The notes under the pieces: generated by a model
The model's input: only the letters and a program-made list of their open reading frames with translations
Database searches by the model: none
What the model was told of the DNA's origin: nothing
Shown: one piece after another, positions 8,642 through 16,641 of the stretch
How the letters are laid out: every line of letters begins with the position of its first letter
How positions within the stretch are numbered: position 1 is the stretch's first letter
Program-made: the position numbers and the translations under genes
NCBI RefSeq assembly: GCF_004005475.1
Contig: NZ_RZTZ01000008.1
Coordinates: 124,001 to 188,000 of the forward strand
From: Niallia taxi
Lineage (GTDB): Bacteria; Bacillota; Bacilli; Bacillales; Cytobacillaceae
Length of the DNA stretch: 64,000 nucleotides
Direction of reading: 5' to 3'

Positions 8642-9397
8642 ATGTCCAATATCTCAAAACGTTTTTACAGGAATCGTGTTGCCTTAAATGTTTTAGCAAA
8701 TAGTGTTGAGAATGCAAAAGAGGTTTTTGAAGCTGCTGAAGGCTATGTGTTAGTTGGTGTTCTTTCGAAGGATTATTCTACTGTAGAAGAAGCAGTCACA
8801 GCAATGAAGGAATATGGGAAAGAAATAGATGAAGCGGTATCGATTGGATTGGGTGCAGGTGACAACCGTCAAGCTGCTGTTGTTGCAGAGATTGCAAAAT
8901 ACTATTCCGGCAGTCATATAAACCAAGTGTTTCCTTCTGTTGGAGCTACACATGCCAATCTTGGGGAAAAAGATAGTTGGATTAACAGCTTGGTATCACC
9001 AACAGGACGGGTAGGTTATGTGAATATATCAACAGGGCCAATTAGTGCAGCACACGAAGAGCATGCAATTGTACCAATCAAAACTGCTATTGCGCTTGTA
9101 CGCGACATGGGCGGAAATGCATTGAAATACTTCCCAATGAAAGGGTTAAGCAGTGAAGACGAATTCCGCGCTGTTGCACAAGCATGTGGTGAAGAAGGTT
9201 TTGCATTAGAGCCAACAGGCGGGATTGACAAAGAGAATTTTGAACAAATTTTGCGTATTGCTTTAGAAGCCAATGTGCCGCAGGTTATTCCACATGTGTA
9301 TTCCTCGATTATCGACAAAAACACAGGAAATACAAATGTCGAGGATGTATGTGAATTACTTGAAACGATGAAGAAATTGGTTGATCAACATGCCTAA
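8642..9397 (+). CDS. dgaF: KDGP aldolase family protein (DgaF-like)
   Basis: 251 residues. It belongs to the DgaF/EF_0839-type family, which adopts a TIM barrel and splits 2-keto-3-deoxy-6-phosphogluconate into pyruvate and glyceraldehyde-3-phosphate. Landmarks are VGYVNISTGP, GGNALKYFPMKGL (probable Schiff-base Lys region) and LEPTGGIDKENF (phosphate-binding turn). It begins with ATG one base after dgaE stops, behind GGAGGAAA, and overlaps the kinase gene by 8 bp. Together with the neighbouring lyase it gives a short route from an amino-sugar acid phosphate to central metabolism. Confidence 0.88.
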   Translation: MSNISKRFYRNRVALNVLANSVENAKEVFEAAEGYVLVGVLSKDYSTVEEAVTAMKEYGKEIDEAVSIGLGAGDNRQAAVVAEIAKYYSGSHINQVFPSVGATHANLGEKDSWINSLVSPTGRVGYVNISTGPISAAHEEHAIVPIKTAIALVRDMGGNALKYFPMKGLSSEDEFRAVAQACGEEGFALEPTGGIDKENFEQILRIALEANVPQVIPHVYSSIIDKNTGNTNVEDVCELLETMKKLVDQHA

Positions 9398-10406
9398 GAG
9401 TATTGCAGCATTTGGAGAGGTTATGATGCGTCTGCAGGTGCCTGGATACAAACTTCTCTCCCAAGGAAGCACATTAAACTATTCCTTTTCTGGTACTGGA
9501 GTGAACGTAACCGCAGCACTAGCAAGATTTGGCCATACTGGGTTGCTTGTGTCCACATTGCCAGAAAATCCAATTGGTGATGCAGCTCTTTCCTATCTTC
9601 AAAAACTTGGAATCACAACATCATTCATTAGACGAGATGGAAAGTATGTTGGTATGTACGTATTAGAAAATGGCTTTGGTGCCAGGCCAAGTAGGGTTAC
9701 ATATACCAATCGGCTTGAAAGCAGTTTTAATACCGCAGCTGAGGGAACGTATGATTTTAACGCCATCGTAAAGCAAGTCGATATTGTCCATTTTTGTGGC
9801 ATCACGCTAGCAATGAATGATACTGTCCGTCATCTCATGAAAACATTAGCCAAAGCGGTAAAGGAAAATGGGGGGACAATTGTTTTTGATTGTAACTACC
9901 GTCCATCGCTCTGGGGTGAGGCCGGATATATAAAAGCGAAGCCACATTACGAAGAAATGCTTCAATTAGCTGACATTGTCATGATGAATGAAATGGATGC
10001 ACAGTTTGTACTAAACTTGAAAACAGAGAAGAATGATCGCAGTGAGCAGCTGAAGGAATTAATTCCAATTGTTGCAAAAACCTATAACATCTCTGTCATT
10101 GCTGGCACACACCGGACAATCAACGGTGACAATACACATTCCTTACAAGGCTTTATCTTTAAGAATCAAGCATTCCACTTTTCAAAAACATTATCTTTTT
10201 CTGTCTATGACAGAATTGGAGCAGGAGATGCTTATTCAAGCGGGATTATACATGGTGAAATGGAAGGGTTTCCACCTGAGAAAACAGTTGAATTTGCCGC
10301 AGCCGCGGGAATGCTTGCACATACAATTGCAGGAGACACACCAATGTCAACAGAGAAGGACATATTGCGGGCTATGACAGAATCAGTAGGAGATATTGAA
10401 AGGTGA
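9390..10406 (+). CDS. PfkB family sugar kinase, KdgK-like (2-keto-3-deoxygluconate kinase)
   Basis: 338 residues from the ATG at 9390, which overlaps the end of the aldolase gene by 8 bp; a TTG at 9381 is possible but poorer. PfkB features: the N-terminal GEVMMRLQVPG and SGTGVNVTAALARFG, substrate loop YTNRLESSF, and the C-terminal anion-hole motif DRIGAGDAYSSGIIHG with catalytic Asp. Its presence is a small puzzle: if the substrate enters through the PTS it is already phosphorylated, so the kinase would serve either non-phosphorylated keto-deoxy sugar acid or the second half of a disaccharide. Confidence 0.88.
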   Translation: MPKSIAAFGEVMMRLQVPGYKLLSQGSTLNYSFSGTGVNVTAALARFGHTGLLVSTLPENPIGDAALSYLQKLGITTSFIRRDGKYVGMYVLENGFGARPSRVTYTNRLESSFNTAAEGTYDFNAIVKQVDIVHFCGITLAMNDTVRHLMKTLAKAVKENGGTIVFDCNYRPSLWGEAGYIKAKPHYEEMLQLADIVMMNEMDAQFVLNLKTEKNDRSEQLKELIPIVAKTYNISVIAGTHRTINGDNTHSLQGFIFKNQAFHFSKTLSFSVYDRIGAGDAYSSGIIHGEMEGFPPEKTVEFAAAAGMLAHTIAGDTPMSTEKDILRAMTESVGDIER

Positions 10407-10442
10407 AATAGTAAAGAACAGGACTTGTTTAGTTAAGTCTAG

Positions 10443-10490
10443 GTTAAAGCTGAACTATTATATTTATTAATAGTTCGGTTTTTTTTTATG
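10443..10490 (+). terminator. Terminator of the hydrolase-dgaEF-kinase operon
   Basis: GAACTATTA (10452-10460) pairs with TAATAGTTC (10468-10476), followed by a run of nine T. It also forms the left part of a composite repeat (see 10516). Confidence 0.85.
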
Positions 10491-10515
10491 TTATTGTTTA
10501 CGGTTTAAATACAAG

Positions 10516-10650
10516 AAATAAAAATCTTAGTGGAATGGAGCGGAGGCCACTCGATTCTAGCCGTAATTAGAAGATGCTCTAGACCCCGTAGACAAAGACG
10601 AGGGTTATCGGAAAGCGAGTGGGTGCAGCGCAACGAAATGAAACGTATTA
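10516..10650 (+). repeat. Composite intergenic repeat, copy 1
   Basis: The GC-richer block beginning TCTTAGTGGAATGGAGCGGA and continuing with GGCCACTCGA, GACCCCG and GACGAG is nearly repeated at 62893-62995. Similarity extends upstream through the T-run and the terminator hairpin, so the unit is about 150-200 bp. Copy 1 has a longer 3' part ending in AAAGCGAGTGGGTGCAGCGC, which can pair with the CCACTCG block near its start. It resembles the structured non-coding repeats scattered through many Bacillus genomes. No coding potential seen. Confidence 0.75.
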
Positions 10651-10870
10651 ATATTAAAGACATACTATATTAATTCTCAAAAGGTCAAAAGTTAGATGGA
10701 TATTTTTTATCATTAATATTATTCTCCACTTATTTTACTTTATCCATCTCAGAGTCCGTAAGGTAAAAAAATTTCTGTTTTGCTAACAAAAATTTCCTGA
10801 AGCTTCTCCTTGAAAAGTGTAAATACTAAACAGGCAAAAACAGCACAGTTTCTAGGAGGAAATGAAAAAA

Positions 10871-11503
10871 ATGAGAGTGGTACATTCACTAATAGCATGC
10901 ATGACAATCCTTTTTTGCTCAGTCGGTTTAAATCCAACTGTCTCCGAAGCACAACGAGTTACACATGATCCCGTTATTTTCGTTCACGGCTTAGGCGGAA
11001 ACAGTACGAACTTTTATTTCATAAAAACCTACTTGAAGCAGCAAGGCTGGGCAGACAATGAGCTTTATGCCATTGAATTAGTTGATAAAACAGGCAACAG
11101 TATTACTAATGCAAAACAGCTTGCCACTTATGTAGATGATGTACTAAAGAAAACAGGGAAAAAGAAAGTGGATATTATCGGTCACAGTGCAGGCGGCATT
11201 AATGCCTTAACATATATCCTTAATACAGGTGGAAGCAAGGTTAGTGATGTTGTGACATTAGGGTCTCCAAATCGTGTAATAACAACAAAAGCACCTGTAG
11301 GAACAGATCCTAACCGCAAGATTTTGTATACTTCCATCTACAGCACTACCGATTATATAACACCATACCGTCTGTCTATCCTTGACGGCGCGAAAAATAT
11401 TCAAATCAGTGGCGTTGACCATTTAGGGCTTGTTGCTAGTAAAAAGGTGAACGAGTTAATTAAGGCTGGCTTAAATGGCGGCGGTTTGAATACGAATAAA
11501 TAG
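10871..11503 (+). CDS. Secreted alpha/beta-hydrolase lipase, LipA-like (copy 1)
   Basis: 210 residues with an N-terminal signal peptide (hydrophobic LIACMTILFCSVGL, cleavage likely after SEA). It matches the small B. subtilis LipA/LipB family (about 181 mature residues, no lid): HDPVIFVHGLGGNSTNF forms the oxyanion region, GHSAGG carries the nucleophile Ser, and STTDY and VDHLGL carry the expected Asp and His. An ATG at 10862 gives three more residues and two extra lysines, but AGGAGG at 10854-10859 would be too close, so I favour 10871. It would hydrolyse extracellular triglycerides or esters. A close paralogue follows 250 bp downstream. Confidence 0.92.
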   Translation: MRVVHSLIACMTILFCSVGLNPTVSEAQRVTHDPVIFVHGLGGNSTNFYFIKTYLKQQGWADNELYAIELVDKTGNSITNAKQLATYVDDVLKKTGKKKVDIIGHSAGGINALTYILNTGGSKVSDVVTLGSPNRVITTKAPVGTDPNRKILYTSIYSTTDYITPYRLSILDGAKNIQISGVDHLGLVASKKVNELIKAGLNGGGLNTNK

Positions 11504-11520
11504 TTATTGTATAGGACATC

Positions 11521-11560
11521 TGAAACTCTTATTGACGAAAGGTCAGTAAGAGTTTTTTAG
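11521..11560 (+). terminator. Terminator of lipase copy 1
   Basis: ACTCTTA and TAAGAGT with inner TTGAC/GTCAG pairing form a strong stem followed by six T. Confidence 0.85.
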
Positions 11561-11753
11561 TGGAAAAAAGATCTTATTACAAGTAGAACTCTTACTAAAC
11601 TGCATCTATTATTCTTTTATAAAATAGTGGTTTAATTCTTGTATTTTACCTAGCAAATTACCAGCCTAGCAAATCTTACCGGTTGTTTCTCCTCCCGAAA
11701 TAGATAACAATTAGTTATAGCAAGATAACTTTTTGAAAAACAGGGAGGAAATA

Positions 11754-12389
11754 ATGAAGAATACTAAATTACTAATTTCATTAGTTGCGTGTATGGCTAT
11801 TATTGTTTCTGTTGTTGGCGTTAAGCCTTCTGTATCTAAAGCGGCATCTAGTCATGATCCAGTCATTTATGTCCATGGTACAGGCGGGAACAGCACCAAC
11901 TTCTTTGCGATAAAAAGCTATCTTAAAACACAAGGCTGGGCAGATAACGATCTTTACGCGATTGAACTAATCGATAAAACAGGCAACAGCTATACAAATG
12001 CAAAACAGCTTGCAACATATGTTGATCAAGTGTTAAAGAAAACAGGCAAGAGCAAAGTCGATATTATTGGTCATAGTGCCGGCGGAATCAACACACTGAC
12101 GTATATCTTGAATACAGGCGGAACGAAGGTCAATGATGTTGTAACATTAGGTTCACCTAACCGCTTCATTACATCGACAGCACCTGTTGGAAAAGACCCT
12201 AACCATAAAATTTTGTATACGTCTATTTACAGTTCAAATGATTATTTAGTACCAACATGGCTATCTAACCTAAAAGGAGCGAAAAACGTTCAGCTTAGTG
12301 GAATTGGCCATTTAGGATTGGTTGCTAACAGCAAGGTCAATGAGCTTATTAAGGCAGGATTAAATGGCGGGGGCCAGAATACGAACTAA
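11754..12389 (+). CDS. Secreted alpha/beta-hydrolase lipase, LipA-like (copy 2)
   Basis: 211 residues from ATG 11754, preceded by AGGGAGGA at ideal spacing; an upstream TTG at 11733 lies before this ribosome site and is rejected. Signal peptide MKNTKLLISLVACMAIIV...SKA. Same family and catalytic layout as the preceding gene: VIYVHGTGGNSTNF, GHSAGG, SSNDY, IGHLGL. The two mature proteins share most residues, including the whole block around VDIIGHSAGGIN, and both end in GLNGGG.NTN, so they are products of a tandem duplication. Each has its own terminator, so they are separate transcription units or a leaky pair. Confidence 0.92.
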   Translation: MKNTKLLISLVACMAIIVSVVGVKPSVSKAASSHDPVIYVHGTGGNSTNFFAIKSYLKTQGWADNDLYAIELIDKTGNSYTNAKQLATYVDQVLKKTGKSKVDIIGHSAGGINTLTYILNTGGTKVNDVVTLGSPNRFITSTAPVGKDPNHKILYTSIYSSNDYLVPTWLSNLKGAKNVQLSGIGHLGLVANSKVNELIKAGLNGGGQNTN

Positions 12390-12404
12390 TATAAGATATA
12401 AGAA

Positions 12405-12441
12405 AAATGACTCAAGAGCTGTCTTGAGTCATTTTTTTATT
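12405..12441 (+). terminator. Terminator of lipase copy 2
   Basis: AAATGACTCAAGA pairs with TCTTGAGTCATTT around a 4-base loop, then a T-run. Confidence 0.92.
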
Positions 12442-12455
12442 TAGAGACATTAAAA

Positions 12456-12542
12456 AGTGAATGGGAAGACCATGAACAAAAGGACGGCAGCCATCCTCGC
12501 AAATGGGAAAGGCTGATGAAACATATTACGTTTACAATATAA
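12456..12542 (+). other. Possible short gene remnant
   Basis: One frame reads SEWEDHEQKDGSHPRKWERLMKH and ends at TAA 12540-12542. The composition is protein-like and upstream codons stay open to the preceding terminator, but there is no start codon or ribosome site. I do not recognise the family; it may be the tail of a lost gene. Confidence 0.3.
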
Positions 12543-12725
12543 CACGACCTGTACCAAGAAAATTTGAAAAAATATTAACGTTTTCAAAACGCGGTTTATT
12601 TTGATATTTTTAGATTAAAATTTCTAATAACTTGTGACAACTTTCGTGAAAATTAGAATGCTAAAAAAGGAATGGTGAGGTGATAACACCTAAATCGGCT
12701 TTTGTAATGTAAAAAGCTTCAGTTT

Positions 12726-12784
12726 TTTACAAATGTTTGCAACTAGTTATAATAAGCTGTATATTTAAACTGTAAGCGATTTCA
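12726..12784 (+). promoter_or_regulatory. Promoter and perfect cre site of the GH13 gene
   Basis: TTTACA (12726-12731) and TATAAT (12748-12753) with a 16-bp spacer form a promoter. TGTAAGCGATTTCA (12771-12784) matches the CcpA cre consensus TGWAANCGNTNWCA at every defined position and lies just downstream of the predicted start of transcription, a location typical for repression by glucose. Confidence 0.75.
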
Positions 12785-12802
12785 TAAAGGGGAGGATAAC
12801 TA

Positions 12803-14350
12803 ATGAAAAAATGGTATTCTGTATCATTATCATTGCCGTTAGCAGCTAGTTTATCATCCAGGGAAGGTGTTTTGGAAGAGAAAAACCAAAATGATAAAGA
12901 CGGTGTTTTTTATGAAATCTATGTGAAGTCTTTTTATGATTCTGATGGAAATGGCCATGGTGATTTAAAAGGGGTTATTAAGAAGCTGGATTATTTAAAT
13001 GATGGAAATAGAAATACGAACAAGGATTTACAAGTTAATGGCTTGTGGTTAATGCCGATTAATACCTCTCCAAGCTACCATAAATATGATGTGACAGATT
13101 ACTATAGTATCGATCCTGAATATGGAACATTGGAAGATTTTCATGAACTGACATTAGAAGCACATAAACGTGACGTTAGAGTTATTATAGATTTAGTAAT
13201 CAATCATACAAGCAGTGAGCATCCTTGGTTTATAGAAGCCAGCCGAGATGTTACTAGTAAATATCATGATTATTATGTTTGGTCAGATGAACATACTGAT
13301 TTAAGTGAAACTGGATCATGGGGCCAGCAGGTGTGGTATAAAAATCCGAATGGAGCAGGCTATTATTACGGCACTTTTTGGTCTGGGATGCCTGACTTAA
13401 ACTTTACTAATCCTCATGTAAGAGAAGAGCTAATAAAGATTGGCCAGTATTGGTTAAAGCAGGGGGCGGACGGCTTCAGGTTAGATGCGGCTATGCATAT
13501 TTATAAAGGACAAACAACAGATGGTGCATTAAACAACCTAAAATGGTGGGAGCAATTCAGAGCAGCGATGCTAGAGGTAAAACCAGATGTGTATTTGGTT
13601 GGAGAGGTTTGGGATGTGCCAGAGGTTGTTGCGCCATACTATAAGTCATTAGATTCTGCATTTAACTTTGATTTAGCCAGCAAAATTGTTCATTCTGTTA
13701 AAAGCGGCATAGACGAAGGGATAACTGCAGCAGCAATAGCTACAGATGAACTTTACAGAACCTATAACCCAAACAAAATCGATGCAACCTTCTTATCAAA
13801 CCATGATCAAATTCGAGTTATGAGCGAATTAAATGCAGATATAAAAAAGGGCAAATCGGCAGCCTCCATTCTCTTAACATTGCCTGGTAATCCGTTCCTA
13901 TATTATGGAGAAGAAATTGGCATGACAGGTGAAAAACCAGATGAGCTAATTCGGGAACCATTTCGGTGGTACGAGGGTGATGGTGAAGGCCAAACAAGCT
14001 GGCAGACACCTGTTTATAATATTGGCAATAACGGTATTTCAGTCGAAGTACAAGACAATAACGAAAATTCGCTGTTAAATCACTACCGTAAAATGATTCG
14101 TATTCGGCAGCAGTATGTGGAGTTAGGCAAAGGCAATATAGAAAGTATCGAAGTGAATAATGCCAAAGTTGTTGCTTATAATCGTACGTATAAAAAAAGC
14201 TCGATTCAGATTTTTCATAATATCGCAAATGAAACAGTCGTTGTAAAGACTCCACTTATAGGGAAAGTTATTTTCGTAAGTGAACAGGGTGTTAAGAACA
14301 CGAAATCCTCTTTAACCATTCCGGCTCACACAACTGTTTTAGTGAAATAA
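12803..14350 (+). CDS. Alpha-amylase family glycoside hydrolase (GH13)
   Basis: 515 residues. The GH13 catalytic regions are present in order: [17 protein letters not shown] (region I), [11 protein letters not shown] with the nucleophile Asp (II), VGEVWD with the acid/base Glu (III), and FLSNHDQ (IV). The start [25 protein letters not shown] is typical of the oligo-1,6-glucosidase/neopullulanase-like group. A short hydrophobic N terminus ([11 protein letters not shown]) could be a weak signal peptide; there is no lipobox Cys. The GGGGAGG ribosome site supports this ATG. Expression is probably shut off by CcpA through the upstream cre. Specificity (amylase versus alpha-glucosidase) cannot be settled. 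Confidence 0.9.
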   Translation: MKKWYSVSLSLPLAASLSSREGVLEEKNQNDKDGVFYEIYVKSFYDSDGNGHGDLKGVIKKLDYLNDGNRNTNKDLQVNGLWLMPINTSPSYHKYDVTDYYSIDPEYGTLEDFHELTLEAHKRDVRVIIDLVINHTSSEHPWFIEASRDVTSKYHDYYVWSDEHTDLSETGSWGQQVWYKNPNGAGYYYGTFWSGMPDLNFTNPHVREELIKIGQYWLKQGADGFRLDAAMHIYKGQTTDGALNNLKWWEQFRAAMLEVKPDVYLVGEVWDVPEVVAPYYKSLDSAFNFDLASKIVHSVKSGIDEGITAAAIATDELYRTYNPNKIDATFLSNHDQIRVMSELNADIKKGKSAASILLTLPGNPFLYYGEEIGMTGEKPDELIREPFRWYEGDGEGQTSWQTPVYNIGNNGISVEVQDNNENSLLNHYRKMIRIRQQYVELGKGNIESIEVNNAKVVAYNRTYKKSSIQIFHNIANETVVVKTPLIGKVIFVSEQGVKNTKSSLTIPAHTTVLVK

Positions 14351-14371
14351 TAATTATTGATTTCACTGGTA

Positions 14372-14401
14372 GGGCTCTAGGGTTACTAGAGCCTTTTTTT
14401 A
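14372..14401 (+). terminator. Terminator of the GH13 gene
   Basis: GGCTCTAG pairs with CTAGAGCC around GGTTA, followed by seven T. Confidence 0.92.
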
Positions 14402-14528
14402 CTTAAAGGATTCACGAGAACGGTTTTCTAGTAACTATAGTTAGTGTCTTATGGAAATCCCCTGCATTTTTTAGTGTTGTGCAGTAGTTTAAGTTATTAT
14501 AAAAATATTACTAAAATAGGGTAAAATT

Positions 14529-14556
14529 TATAGTGTCTATATATAGCGACTATAAA
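14529..14556. repeat. Dispersed imperfect palindrome (family of four), copy 1
   Basis: TATAGTGTCTATA followed by TATAGCGACTATA forms a 26-bp imperfect palindrome in the 450-bp gap between the GH13 gene and the next lipoprotein gene. Related palindromes occur at 20311, 33192 and 45746. The rest of the gap is AT-rich and shows nothing else I can name. Confidence 0.55.
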
Positions 14557-14807
14557 GAGTGAAAGTTTGTATATATACATAAATAGTCTCGTTCATTTAC
14601 GTGATTTGGTTATCTTTTCAACTAATAGTCACTTTGTTTAGACCTTATACTTATGCACGTAACAATAAAAAAATAGCGAGCACGAAAGTTATTTGGGAAT
14701 ACTATTAGTCATATTGATTCGAGCTTTTTACCTGTATCCGATATTTCAGTATGTTATAGTAAAGAAAGAAGCAATTTAGATATCATAGAATAGTGAGGTA
14801 AGGTGTT

Positions 14808-15338
14808 TTGGCAAAATTAATTTACAGTTTAATTGCTGTACTTATATTGCTTGTAGGCTGCAGCAATAATTCAACGACAAAAGAAGAGGATACAAAGGAA
14901 GAGGCTTCTTTTGATGAAACGCAAAAGGAAGTTGTGGATTTCATTAACAATGATGTTGCGAAGGTTTCTGCATATGAAACAGAGGCAAATGAAGCACTGG
15001 AAACTGTGACAGGCGATAACTTTAAATCAGATGAAGAGCTGTATAAAGTGCTGATTAATCAAGTCATCCCGACATATGAAAAAGCAGTTAATGAAGCAAA
15101 AAATATGGAAGTCACTTCTTCTGAATTAAAGCCCTTGAAAAAACAAATGGAAGAAGCAACAAGCACATATTACGATGCATTGCAGCTTGAAAAACAAGGC
15201 TTAGAAACGAAAGAAGAAGATTTATTTGGTCAATCAAACGCAAAAGCGCAGGAGTACTTGCTGTTGATTAAAGATTACCATGAAGATATGGGCAAATTAG
15301 CGAAAAAGTATGATATTGACTATCAATCTGAACAATAA
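14808..15338 (+). CDS. Lipoprotein, helical, function unknown
   Basis: 176 residues starting at TTG 14808 behind GTGAGGTAAGG. The signal peptide ends in the lipobox LVGC, so the protein is anchored to the outer face of the membrane at Cys18 or so. The mature part is acidic and Lys/Glu-rich, almost entirely helical in appearance, with FDETQKEVVDFINNDV and SSELKPLKKQMEEATSTYYDAL as regular heptad-like stretches. This pattern is common in Bacillus lipoproteins of unknown function. It stands alone, with its own terminator. Confidence 0.82.
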   Translation: MAKLIYSLIAVLILLVGCSNNSTTKEEDTKEEASFDETQKEVVDFINNDVAKVSAYETEANEALETVTGDNFKSDEELYKVLINQVIPTYEKAVNEAKNMEVTSSELKPLKKQMEEATSTYYDALQLEKQGLETKEEDLFGQSNAKAQEYLLLIKDYHEDMGKLAKKYDIDYQSEQ

Positions 15339-15344
15339 TTCAGG

Positions 15345-15380
15345 AAGAGAGGTACCGATTTGGTATACCTCTCTTTTTTT
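15345..15380 (+). terminator. Terminator of the lipoprotein gene
   Basis: GAGAGGTA pairs with TACCTCTC and is followed by seven T. Confidence 0.85.
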
Positions 15381-15513
15381 GCGCTTTTATAAATAGCTCA
15401 CAATAATAAATGGTGATGCTTAAAGGGACAGGATAGTTTCCCAATATCTTGATTTGTTGTAATCTATCTGTAGTAGGATTGAAAAACTTTCCAGTGGAAA
15501 AGGTGGAGATTCA

Positions 15514-16479
15514 ATGAAACAGACTGTGTACATTACTAGAAAGCTGCCAAATGAAATCGTTGAGAAGCTATCGCGAAGACTTCATGTGCGGATGTGGGAG
15601 GAAGAAGGGAAACCAGTACCAAGGGAAATACTGCTTAAAGAAGTTGAAAATGTAAACGGGCTTATTTGTTTATTAACAGACACGATAGATGAAGAGGTCA
15701 TAACCAGGGCGAAGCATTTACAGATTATAAGTAATGTAGCGGTAGGCTACAACAATATTGATGTTAAAGCAGCAACGAAAAAAGGAATAATCGTGACTAA
15801 TACCCCTGGAGTTTTAACAGAAACGACAGCAGATTTAACCTTTACGCTGTTAATGGCAGCTGCTCGCGGCGTAACAGCTGCCTCTGATGCTTTGCGAGGT
15901 GGACAATGGGGGGCTTGGTCGTTAATGGAATTTACTGGTCAAGATATATTTGGAGCAACATTAGGGATTATTGGATTAGGTAGAATTGGTGAAGCACTTG
16001 TGAAGAGGGCACAAGGGTTTAACATGAATGTGCTTTATTATAATCGCACCCGAAAGTATGATAAAGAACGTGAACTTGGTATCACATATGCAGAGCAGAC
16101 GGAACTTTTGAAAAGGTCTGATTTTGTATGTCTCATGCTTCCATATAGTCCAGAAGTCCACCATCTGATCGGGAAAGAGGAATTGTCTTTAATGAAACGA
16201 AATGCCATTCTTATCAACACAGCCAGAGGCGGCCTAGTCGATGAAGAGGCATTATATCATGCATTAAAAAGCGGCGAAATTTGGGGTGCTGGCTTAGATG
16301 TTTTTGAACAGGAACCAGTACCAGTTAATCATCAATTATTAACTTTAACTAATGTGGTTACATTGCCGCATATCGGAAGTGCAAGTCTTAATACAAGAAT
16401 GAAAATGGCACATCTTGCAGCAGATAATATAGTAAGAGTGCTGAATGGTGATACTCCATTAACAGAGGTTCGCCTGTAA
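15514..16479 (+). CDS. D-isomer-specific 2-hydroxyacid dehydrogenase (glyoxylate/hydroxypyruvate reductase type)
   Basis: 321 residues, normal length. The NAD(P)-binding motif GIIGLGRIGEALVKRA starts at about residue 150. Catalytic residues are visible as the Arg in INTARGGLVDEEAL, the Glu in DVFEQEPVP and the His in LPHIGSAS. The substrate-side loop NVAVGYNNID is typical of glyoxylate/hydroxypyruvate or gluconate 2-reductases. After GxGxxG the acidic residue is replaced by YNRTRK, suggesting NADPH preference. The ATG at 15514 follows AAAGGTGGAGA. It is a single-gene unit converging on the mnmH-selD operon. Confidence 0.9.
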   Translation: MKQTVYITRKLPNEIVEKLSRRLHVRMWEEEGKPVPREILLKEVENVNGLICLLTDTIDEEVITRAKHLQIISNVAVGYNNIDVKAATKKGIIVTNTPGVLTETTADLTFTLLMAAARGVTAASDALRGGQWGAWSLMEFTGQDIFGATLGIIGLGRIGEALVKRAQGFNMNVLYYNRTRKYDKERELGITYAEQTELLKRSDFVCLMLPYSPEVHHLIGKEELSLMKRNAILINTARGGLVDEEALYHALKSGEIWGAGLDVFEQEPVPVNHQLLTLTNVVTLPHIGSASLNTRMKMAHLAADNIVRVLNGDTPLTEVRL

Positions 16480-16597
16480 TATAAGTGAAGCTTTGATTAA
16501 TTTAGAGCTGTTTAAACTCGTGGACTGTATTATTGCAATCTTTTATTGATGTACAAAAGTCAAAGGGAATTAAACCTTACCAAGAGTATTTTTTACA

Positions 16598-16641
16598 TAA
16601 AAAGACGATATCAGCCTATACAGCTAATATCGTCTTTTTAT
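16598..16641. terminator. Bidirectional terminator between the dehydrogenase and mnmH
   Basis: AAAAAGACGATAT pairs with ATATCGTCTTTTT around a 14-base loop; T-runs exist on both strands. Confidence 0.88.
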
